Assembly (NCBI GenBank): GCA_001602435.1
Contig: CP012156.1
Coordinates: forward strand, 1,632,001-1,696,000
DNA length: 64,000 bases
Direction: 5' to 3'
DNA from: Hyphomonadaceae bacterium UKL13-1
GTDB lineage: Bacteria > Pseudomonadota > Alphaproteobacteria > Caulobacterales > Aquidulcibacteraceae
Part shown: one piece after another, positions 57,648 through 64,000 of the stretch
Layout: the number at the start of each line of letters is the position of its first letter
How positions within the stretch are numbered: the stretch's first letter is position 1
Made by a program: the position numbers and the translations under genes
The notes under the pieces: model-generated
Seen by the model: only the letters and a program-made list of their open reading frames with translations
What the model was told of the DNA's origin: nothing
The model's database searches: none

Positions 57648-58482
57648 CCAGCCACATATCGTAAGTCGGATGATCGATCGGGGTCACGGCCGGACTGGAC
57701 GCAATGATCCAGCCTTTGCGCAATACGCGTTCCTTATTGGCTTCCCGCATGTCGCGACGGTTGCGCTGGGGCAATACGGCCAATTGATTGGTATTCTGCC
57801 GTCCCATATCGGAAACTTCGACATAGGCCCAAGCTTCCATGGGATCCTCTGGATTGGAAGCATAACAAGCGGATAACTTCAGACGCAAAGACCCATAGGT
57901 GACCTGACTGCCAACCGGAACGCGCACGCGGACATTGGTCCCCTTCTCGCGGTCCAAAGCCCCGATCATCACCCCCGTGCCACGAATTTCGCGCACGGGC
58001 TTAGGCCCAGTCTCGAGCGCTTCAGGTGGAAACAAAAGTTCAAGCGGTACAAGAGGGATATTGGGGCCAACCAATCGGGGCATTACCAAGCCACTGGCCG
58101 CTAAGGCCTGCTGCTCGGCTTCTGCTTGGCTTAAAGCTTCACGCCGGATGCGAGCGCGCATTTCGTCTTCCGGTGTCATCCAAGTACCCGTGCCATTTTG
58201 GCGGTATGCTGGGGCAACATCGCCCTCTTCGGGTTCTGCAATCGGACCAAGTTCAGGATCAATTCCCCCACTTGTCGCCGCAGGGCTGTTCGTTTTCGCT
58301 GCCTTGGCCGGATCGCTGGCCGCACTGCCACTCAAGGCAGGCCGCAGCCCAGTCGAATTAGCTTCTGGATTTGCGGTCTGCGCAATGACCGCACCGCTGC
58401 CGAGCGCAATGCAGGCCGACCCCAGCGCCAGCCAACTCAGCTTCTTTGCATCGAACATGGCCTTGCCACTTGCCCGTTTCAT
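57424..58482 (-). CDS. DUF2155 envelope protein with low-complexity tail
   Basis: 352 residues. A hydrophobic start (LSWLALGSACIALGSGAVIAQ) fits an export signal. Residues of about 165-285 form the DUF2155 domain: VREIRGTGVMIGALDREKGTNVRVRVPVGSQVTYGSLRLKLSACYASNPEDPMEAWAYVEV, then [26 protein letters not shown]. The family is unassigned. The C-terminal ~70 residues are Ala/Pro/Gly-rich ([21 protein letters not shown]) and lie opposite the aat extension. The start overlaps the NDUFA12 stop (TAATG), so the two are coupled. Confidence 0.82.
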   Translation of the reverse strand: MKRASGKAMFDAKKLSWLALGSACIALGSGAVIAQTANPEANSTGLRPALSGSAASDPAKAAKTNSPAATSGGIDPELGPIAEPEEGDVAPAYRQNGTGTWMTPEDEMRARIRREALSQAEAEQQALAASGLVMPRLVGPNIPLVPLELLFPPEALETGPKPVREIRGTGVMIGALDREKGTNVRVRVPVGSQVTYGSLRLKLSACYASNPEDPMEAWAYVEVSDMGRQNTNQLAVLPQRNRRDMREANKERVLRKGWIIASSPAVTPIDHPTYDMWLVSCEGAVAPPSATQSSLNKARPRSEGKAGAAGPDAAASVPVAPEADPGESEPRTGPVPAAPAPAAPALGKSKGT

Positions 58483-58871
58483 TATTCAGGCGACCAAGAC
58501 TCATAGTCGCTGGATGACTTGGCGCGCTCACCTGCCCCAGCCAAGCTGCCCTTTGGCCGATAAGCAAAGACAGTTCCTGTCAAATTCGGCAGGTGCGGCT
58601 TTTCCCACGACTTCAGCACGAACGGCTCAATTGTCGGGGGTTGCTCAAACGTGTGGTGAAGCCAGCCGTGCCAGTCAGCAGGCACGCGCGACGGCTCTGC
58701 ATAGCCTTTGTAAAGCACATAGCGACGCTTGCGCCCTTCGAGGGTTGCCTTGCGCTCTTCAAAATAGCGATTGCCTTGGTCATCCTCGCCCACCAAAGTT
58801 GCACGCTTTGCGATATCAAACAGCGCACCAATTGTTGCACCATTCCACCACGTAAAGATTTTTGTGAGCAC
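58482..58871 (-). CDS. NDUFA12-family complex I accessory protein
   Basis: 129 residues, GTG start with GAGGAAA upstream. The GDDQGNRYFEER and RRYVLYKGYAEPSRVPADWHGWLHHT motifs match the mitochondrial complex I 17.2-kDa subunit (NDUFA12), which alphaproteobacteria share with mitochondria. It is an accessory subunit of NADH dehydrogenase. The main nuo genes are not in this window. It is coupled to the DUF2155 gene by a one-base overlap. Confidence 0.93.
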   Translation of the reverse strand: MLTKIFTWWNGATIGALFDIAKRATLVGEDDQGNRYFEERKATLEGRKRRYVLYKGYAEPSRVPADWHGWLHHTFEQPPTIEPFVLKSWEKPHLPNLTGTVFAYRPKGSLAGAGERAKSSSDYESWSPE

Positions 58872-59052
58872 GGGAATTTTCCTCTTCAGCGCGCATTATG
58901 CCCCGCCCCGCCCGTCGCATCAAGTCGAAGCGGCATGCCTGAACAGGTCGAAACACCGATTACCGAAGGCCATACTTAATCTTCAGCAGAAAGCATCGCT
59001 GTTGATGCAGTTTTTCCCCAATCAGGACTAGGCGGCCGCAGACTTCAGGCAG

Positions 59053-61812
59053 ATGATCACGCCAGTGATTCGCGATGGGGCCGCCGTGAGCTTTGATTCC
59101 GCCTTTTTTGGTCGTGAGCGTTTGGTCGCGCAGCCAGATATGCTGCGTGAGCTCGGCCCCGACTCTGGTCCCTTCTTTGCCCCCGCGAGTTGGACTTTGG
59201 ACAATGTACTCGCATTTGCAGAGTCTGCAGACCTGCCGGACGAGACATCGATTTCTGATGCAATCCTTGATTTGGCCGGCCGCATTGGCAGCCTCGCGTG
59301 GACAGCCGGCTTCCTTGCCGACGAAGAAGCACGCGACCATTTTGAGGCCGTTTTGGCCAATAGCTTGCTCAACCGGCAAGTTGTGCTCGAAGCAGGCTAT
59401 CTACGCGCGCTGGGCCTTAAAGGTTCTGCGACGCGTGGCTTTGTGTTGAACCTCAAAGACGGTTCCACCGAAATTGAAACGGGCCTGCCGGCAGTTTGGT
59501 TAGATGAAGAGTCTCACATCCGCGTTGTGCCGTGGGCACGCGCAGGAGCTGTCGTGCATCAGCGGCGCCAAAGTCAATTTGACTCCTCCGCCCTCGCCAT
59601 GGGGCGTATTCAATTACGCGATGCTCTAGCACGTGTCAGCGAAGCGGTTGGACGGGCCGAAGGCGTTGGCCATGACGACCCACGCGACAATCCCGTTTTG
59701 GCCCAAGCTGTCGCAGCCGCTTTCCGTGTCGGGGCACCAGCGGGTGCGATTTTGGAAGCCATCGAAGATGCCAAGCAGGGCATATTTGATGCTACCGCCC
59801 ATGGCGGCGTGATTGACACCCCGTTGTTGGAACCCACAACCATTCTAGTTCCAACCGCACAATCCCTCGACGGGGAGTTGTTGTTGAAGGCTGCCCGCAC
59901 AGGCTGTGGCTTTGCATTTGATGATGCGGCTTTTGCGGCTTTGGGTCCGGCAGCCATTGTGTCGCTCTCAGCCTTTTATGACGACATCGACTTCAACCAG
60001 CTTGAACGCGTTGCTGCAGCTTGGCGCATTGCGCTTGATTGCTTGGGCGCTGCCAGTGCTTTCCCGACAAAGCTAGCGGCACAAACTTGGGCCAAAGAAC
60101 GGGCCGCTGTTTTGCGTTATTGCGATGGCGCTGGACTTTTGATGGCGCGCGGCAAGGCCTATGCCTCGCCCGAAGATCAGGAAGTCGTGCGCGACGCGCT
60201 GCGGGCTCTGGCCACAGGTGCAGCTAGAGCCAGCAGCTTATTGGCCAAAGTCTTTGTTGCGGCCAGCACCACCATTGCCCCCAGCTTTGAAACCGCCCTG
60301 AAGCCAGAAGAGCACGGATTGGGACTGGTGGCTCTTGGAGCAGATGCGCCCGGTCTGGCGCCAATTCTTGGCCCCGTCATTGAGACCGCCATCTCTGGCG
60401 AAGAAACGGGCTTCTCGGTTCGCCCCAGCGTGCTGCGCGGTCTTCAAGCGCTTGGCCTCGATGACCGGGATGTGACGCGACAATTGCTTGGAACCCGGAC
60501 CCTGCTTGGGGCCCCCGGTGTCTCTTATGACGCGCTGGCCAATCGCGGCGTGGATGATGACGGTTTGGCTGCGATTGCCGAAGCCTTGATCAGCGCCCGC
60601 TCGTTACGTCAGGCAATCACGCCTTGGCTTTTAGGCCCGGAAGAGACCGCGCTCTGGTGCGGCTGCAGTTTGGACCAGGTCCTGCAGCCGGGCTTTGATG
60701 TGCTGACGGCGCTGGGCTTCACGTCGCAAGATATCGCTGCCGCCCAGAAATGGGCTTTGGGCCAACCCGATCAGTGGGGCGTTTTGCCCAATCAGGATGT
60801 GTTTGGCCCCGCGACACGCGAAGAAATTGTTCGCTTTGCGGCTGCCCAAGATGAGACGATCCGCCAGTATGTGACGCTACAGCTTCCGGTCTCGCGCACG
60901 GAAAATGTGCGGGTGATGGCGAGCGAGCTTGCAAAGGCGCTCGGTCAAGCGGGCTTTGCTGGCTTTAAGCTTAAATTGTCGGAGCCTAGTTTTGAGGCGC
61001 CAAATCTCGACCTCAGTCGTTATGAAAATGTCGCTGAGGAGGTCAAGGTCGAGCGCGTTGAAGTGGTGGTGGAACGGGTCGTTGAGCGCTTGATCCCCCA
61101 ACCCGCTGCGCGCCGTCGCCTACCTGATCGTCGCAAAGGCTATATTCAAAAGGCCTCTGTCGGTGGTCATAAGGTCTATCTGCATACGGGCGAGTTTGAT
61201 GATGGCGAGATCGGGGAAATCTTTATCGACATGCATAAGGAAGGCGCAGCCTTCCGGTCATTGATGAATAATTTTGCCATCGCCACTTCGATCGGTCTGC
61301 AATATGGCGTGCCGCTAGAAGAATTTGTCGACGCCTTTGTCGGCACCCGCTTTGAGCCTGCGGGTGATGTTGAGGGCAATGATTCCATTGTGCGGGCGAC
61401 CTCCATCCTCGACTATCTGTTCCGCGAGCTGGCCGTTTCCTATTTGGGTCGCGATGATTTGGCCGAATTGGCCGAGGATCGCTTTGACGAGTCCGTCACC
61501 GATGCCGGGGCACCGGAAGTCGCCGACCCTGTTCGCTTTATCTCCAAGGGTTTTTCGCGCGGGAGCTTTCCAGATAATCTGGTGCGTCTGCCCAGTGCGG
61601 CCGAACGCGCCAATCGTGCGGCCAGTCCGCCGCAGGAGCGCACCATCCAAGCGACGCTGATTCAACCCCAGCCCGCCGCCAGCCCCAGCACACGCTATGA
61701 GGGCGACCCATGCCCAGATTGTGGCCATTTCACGGTGAAAGCCGATGCCTTTGGCTATGCCTGTGATGCCTGTGGCTGGGCCGGACCGCGCCAAGCCGAA
61801 GGCAGCGCCTAA
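59053..61812 (+). CDS. NrdJ-derived ribonucleotide reductase-like protein, probable pseudoenzyme
   Basis: 919 residues. Residues of about 687-805 are a clear TSCPD domain as in class II (B12-dependent) Nrd[71 protein letters not shown] and [27 protein letters not shown]-terminal zinc ribbon follows (C887-P-D-C890 and C904-D-A-C907). The rest aligns along NrdJ but is eroded: [13 protein letters not shown] matches NrdJ's LWTIVLE region, and [16 protein letters not shown] its DPGFDMLAALGF. The active-site N-x-C-x-E motif is not found; the matching stretch reads [11 protein letters not shown] (Cys285). I infer lost reductase activity. The start ATG lacks a good ribosome-binding site. Confidence 0.85.
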   Translation: MITPVIRDGAAVSFDSAFFGRERLVAQPDMLRELGPDSGPFFAPASWTLDNVLAFAESADLPDETSISDAILDLAGRIGSLAWTAGFLADEEARDHFEAVLANSLLNRQVVLEAGYLRALGLKGSATRGFVLNLKDGSTEIETGLPAVWLDEESHIRVVPWARAGAVVHQRRQSQFDSSALAMGRIQLRDALARVSEAVGRAEGVGHDDPRDNPVLAQAVAAAFRVGAPAGAILEAIEDAKQGIFDATAHGGVIDTPLLEPTTILVPTAQSLDGELLLKAARTGCGFAFDDAAFAALGPAAIVSLSAFYDDIDFNQLERVAAAWRIALDCLGAASAFPTKLAAQTWAKERAAVLRYCDGAGLLMARGKAYASPEDQEVVRDALRALATGAARASSLLAKVFVAASTTIAPSFETALKPEEHGLGLVALGADAPGLAPILGPVIETAISGEETGFSVRPSVLRGLQALGLDDRDVTRQLLGTRTLLGAPGVSYDALANRGVDDDGLAAIAEALISARSLRQAITPWLLGPEETALWCGCSLDQVLQPGFDVLTALGFTSQDIAAAQKWALGQPDQWGVLPNQDVFGPATREEIVRFAAAQDETIRQYVTLQLPVSRTENVRVMASELAKALGQAGFAGFKLKLSEPSFEAPNLDLSRYENVAEEVKVERVEVVVERVVERLIPQPAARRRLPDRRKGYIQKASVGGHKVYLHTGEFDDGEIGEIFIDMHKEGAAFRSLMNNFAIATSIGLQYGVPLEEFVDAFVGTRFEPAGDVEGNDSIVRATSILDYLFRELAVSYLGRDDLAELAEDRFDESVTDAGAPEVADPVRFISKGFSRGSFPDNLVRLPSAAERANRAASPPQERTIQATLIQPQPAASPSTRYEGDPCPDCGHFTVKADAFGYACDACGWAGPRQAEGSA

Positions 61813-61887
61813 ACCTGTTTCAAATCACGGCATCATTCCTGCAGGGACGGGTCTGAACTTGTGTTTAGACCGCTGGAGCGTCCGAAA

Positions 61888-62376
61888 ATGAAACGTCTCG
61901 CCATTGCCATCCTCGTCGCAGCCGCGTGCGGCACCTCTGCTTTTGCGCAAAATGCAGGCCAGATCGCTTCGGTCCAAGCCGGAAAATCCTGCGCCAAATG
62001 CAATCTGTTTCAAGCCGATTTGAGCTATTCAGACCTGTCGCGGAAAACCTATGCAGGTGCGCGTTTGCGCCAGTCCGAGATGTCTCTCGCAACGGCTGAC
62101 GGCACCAATTTTGCCCGTACCGATCTGTCGATCGCCAATCTTTATGGCGTGCGTGCAACCGGGGCAAACTTTGCTGGTGCCAATCTTGAACGCGCCATTT
62201 TGGTCGGTGGCTATTTCTCAAGCTCCAATTTTTCTGGTGCAAATCTCGCCAATGCCAATCTGTCAGGTGCAGAGCTCGCAGGCGCACGTGGCCTGACCCA
62301 AGCTCAATTGAACAAGGCTTGTGGCGACGCTGAAACCACTTTGCCCCGCGGCTTGACGGTGCCGACCTGCCAATAA
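61888..62376 (+). CDS. Exported pentapeptide-repeat protein (first of two)
   Basis: 162 residues from the ATG at 61888, which has GGAG nine bases upstream. A signal peptide (LAIAILVAAACGTSAFAQ) is followed by C-A-K-C and then A-(N/D)-L-x-x pentapeptide repeats: LFQADLSYSDLSRKTYAGARL and later NFSGANLANANLSGAELAGA. These fold into a right-handed beta-helix. The C-terminus GLTQAQLNKACGDAETTLPRGL is a tail shared with the next gene. Location should be periplasmic or secreted, function unknown. It lies 75 bases after the NrdJ-like gene. Confidence 0.88.
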   Translation: MKRLAIAILVAAACGTSAFAQNAGQIASVQAGKSCAKCNLFQADLSYSDLSRKTYAGARLRQSEMSLATADGTNFARTDLSIANLYGVRATGANFAGANLERAILVGGYFSSSNFSGANLANANLSGAELAGARGLTQAQLNKACGDAETTLPRGLTVPTCQ

Positions 62377-62460
62377 GGGCGCGCCTGTGGCTGCCTCGTG
62401 GCAAATTGTTACAACCATTTAAGTGGAAGTTTTGTGGTAAAGCAGTATAAGGCATTCATC

Positions 62461-63261
62461 ATGTCAAAAGCTTTGCCCTTCCTGATTGCATTCGCCCTTG
62501 CCCCTATTGCTCAGCCAGTGATGGCTTTCACGTGGGATCAGCGCGGCAAGCCGTCCACGGTTACTTTCACGGGTCGCTTCTCGGGATTGTGTGCAGGCTG
62601 TGACTTGTCCAATCGGCGGATGGACAATGCGCACATGTCATCGGGCAATTTTGCCGGATCTAATTTTTCTGGCTCGCAACTACGCAGCGCCGAAATGACC
62701 GCTGGCAATTTTGCCGGCACGCGCTTTGACCGTGGCGATCTCAGCAGTGCTGAAATGAACGGCTCTAATTTCCGGGGCGCGAGCTTTGTCGGCACAGGCA
62801 TGCGCGCCATCGAAGCAGCTGGTGCTAATTTCAGCGGCTCTGACTTTGCCGGCGCGGACCTGTCCAATGCCGAATTGATCGGGGCGAATCTGACTGGCGC
62901 GAAATTTGGCGGCACACGCGGTACCAATCCAGACTTTAGCGGTGCCAATATGACCGGATCGATGGTCATGGGTGCCGCTTTCGTCAATGCCGACTTTACC
63001 GGTGCCATTATGACGCGCGCCAACATCGAGGGTGCAGACTTATCGCGCGCGGACTTGACCGGTGTGGTCCTGCGCGATGCACGTATCAGCCGCACACGTC
63101 TACAAGGCGCAGATTTCACCGGGGCAAACCTGTCGGGCGCTGATTTGTCGACGGCGACGGGCCTGACCACCCGCCAGCTTGAAGATGCGTGCGGCGATGA
63201 AGCAACCGCTTTGCCCGCCGGTGTCACCATTCGCGCTTGTAAGACGCGCCGTCCACGCTAA
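62461..63261 (+). CDS. Exported pentapeptide-repeat protein (second of two)
   Basis: 266 residues from the ATG at 62461 (the frame is open from 62398 without a site). A signal peptide ends near PVMAFT. A C-A-G-C motif is followed by about thirty pentapeptide units, such as NFAGSNFSGSQLRSAEM, SDFAGADLSNAELIGANL and NIEGADLSRADLTGVVL. The C-terminal GLTTRQLEDACGDEATALPAGV matches the first protein's tail, so the two are paralogues in tandem. Function unknown. Confidence 0.88.
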   Translation: MSKALPFLIAFALAPIAQPVMAFTWDQRGKPSTVTFTGRFSGLCAGCDLSNRRMDNAHMSSGNFAGSNFSGSQLRSAEMTAGNFAGTRFDRGDLSSAEMNGSNFRGASFVGTGMRAIEAAGANFSGSDFAGADLSNAELIGANLTGAKFGGTRGTNPDFSGANMTGSMVMGAAFVNADFTGAIMTRANIEGADLSRADLTGVVLRDARISRTRLQGADFTGANLSGADLSTATGLTTRQLEDACGDEATALPAGVTIRACKTRRPR

Positions 63262-63291
63262 GCTTGTCCCAGAAGTAAGGGGCCAGTCATC

Positions 63292-63597
63292 GTGGAAATC
63301 ACTCAAGAAGATATGATCGCCATTGAGTTGCGGACCGATGAGGAATGCAAAAGCCCCTTTCACGCCTATATCTTCTGGTTCTTTTTAGGCTGGCTTGGTG
63401 CCCACCGCTTTTATGTCGGTCACGGTAAGTCTGGCCTCGCCATGCTGATTTTGACCCTCAGCATGGTTGGCTTTCCGATCTCCTTCTTCTGGTGGCTCGC
63501 CGATTCTGTGCGTCTGGGCGGTCTCCTGCAAGAAGAACGCGAACAAGTCCGCGACCGCATTGCGCGGGAGACCTTAGAGGTGCGGGAATTATATTAG
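63292..63597 (+). CDS. TM2-domain protein
   Basis: 101 residues, GTG start with AAGGGG upstream (an ATG seven codons in is possible). The TM2 signature is clear: YIFWFFLGWLGAHRFYVGHGKSGLAMLILTL, then FPISFFWWLADSVRLGG, giving two membrane helices around the G-x-H-R-F-Y motif. Function unknown. Confidence 0.88.
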   Translation: MEITQEDMIAIELRTDEECKSPFHAYIFWFFLGWLGAHRFYVGHGKSGLAMLILTLSMVGFPISFFWWLADSVRLGGLLQEEREQVRDRIARETLEVRELY

Positions 63598-63677
63598 AGG
63601 CGTCGCAACGTTTGACAGATGTACCGCTTCTCCGACTCCGCTGCGAGCGAAGAAGCGATACCTGACAATTGAAGCCG

Positions 63678-64000
63678 TCAGCTAGCCTTGCGCTTGGCAA
63701 TATAGTCGTCAACGATTCTTGGAAGAACCGTAAGCGGGACAGAGCTGCTATTAAGAACAGCATCATTAAATCCCTTGATGTCGAACTTTTCGCCCAGCGC
63801 CGCCTTTGCGCGTTCGCGTTGTTCCAGTAAAGCCTTCATCCCGAGTTTATAGGCACAGGCTTGACCAGGCATCACCATGTAGCGCTCGATTTCGCGGGTT
63901 ACATCTGTCTCGCTCATGCCGGTTGCGCCAACCATATAGTCAATCGCTTGCTCGTGGGTCCAACCTTTGGCGTGCAGGCCCGTATCGACCACCAAACGTG
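63678..64000 (-). CDS. DUF885 protein, C-terminal end only
   Basis: The frame is open to the window edge and continues beyond it (the residue before the first listed one is Arg, encoded by CGT at 63996-63998). About 107 residues are visible. They read RLVVDTGLHAKGWTHEQAIDYM, then MVMPGQACAYKLGMKALLEQRERAKAALGEKFDIKGFNDAVL and VPLTVLPRIVDDYIAKR. These are the zinc-binding-type C-terminal features of DUF885, a family of peptidase-like exported proteins. The N-terminus and any signal peptide are outside the window. Confidence 0.88.
   Translation of the reverse strand, partial: RLVVDTGLHAKGWTHEQAIDYMVGATGMSETDVTREIERYMVMPGQACAYKLGMKALLEQRERAKAALGEKFDIKGFNDAVLNSSSVPLTVLPRIVDDYIAKRKAS

Overview
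The window is a stretch of alphaproteobacterial chromosome, most likely from the Caulobacterales or a close relative. Supporting this are the ppiD-trpEGDC block, clpS-clpA beside a phasin gene, aat next to a DUF2155 gene and an NDUFA12-type complex I gene, an aminopeptidase N gene beside a PleC/DivJ-like histidine kinase, and candidate CtrA-like boxes. Nearly every gene looks chromosomal and housekeeping or metabolic. I see no phage, transposase, CRISPR array, rRNA or tRNA gene. Both ends cut through genes: a CoA-transferase on the left and a DUF885 protein on the right.

Layout. 1-5.97 kb: CoA-transferase end, S9 peptidase, rpmF, a membrane protein and two lipoproteins. 6.07-10.1 kb (minus strand): pyrG, secG, a degenerate receiver protein and tpiA. 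10.3-16.2 kb (plus): a PpiD-like foldase, then trpE, trpG, trpD and trpC with overlapping start/stop codons. 16.2-17.2 kb: about 1 kb without protein genes, holding palindromic repeats and a strongly structured, possibly RNA-coding segment. 17.2-22.9 kb: small enzymes and conserved hypotheticals. 22.9-26.4 kb: clpA, clpS and a phasin, with a repeated 10-mer upstream of clpS and of the phasin. 26.8-35.1 kb: a DD-carboxypeptidase with a SPOR domain, then guaB-GNAT-rsmB-araC-SgcJ-guaA on the minus strand, which holds both steps from IMP to GMP. 35.2-37.6 kb: two adjacent acyl-CoA dehydrogenases. 37.7-45.2 kb: a HerA-type ATPase, pepN and a PAS histidine kinase. 45.2-50.3 kb: two acyl-CoA ligases, a long GST and an unknown protein.

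50.4-54.4 kb is a thiamine locus on the minus strand: thiS-thiG, then a TPP riboswitch, then a TonB-dependent receptor and tenA. It combines thiazole synthesis with riboswitch-controlled uptake and salvage. 54.5-58.9 kb: aroQ, accB-accC-aat, and the convergent DUF2155/NDUFA12 pair whose first member overlaps aat by 224 bases.

The most unusual gene is at 59053-61812. It is a 919-residue relative of the B12-dependent ribonucleotide reductase NrdJ. It keeps the C-terminal TSCPD domain and zinc ribbon, but the catalytic core has eroded and the usual active-site motif is gone, which suggests a pseudoenzyme. Two exported pentapeptide-repeat proteins and a TM2 protein follow it.

Functional assignments come from reading the translations by eye. 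No database search was run.
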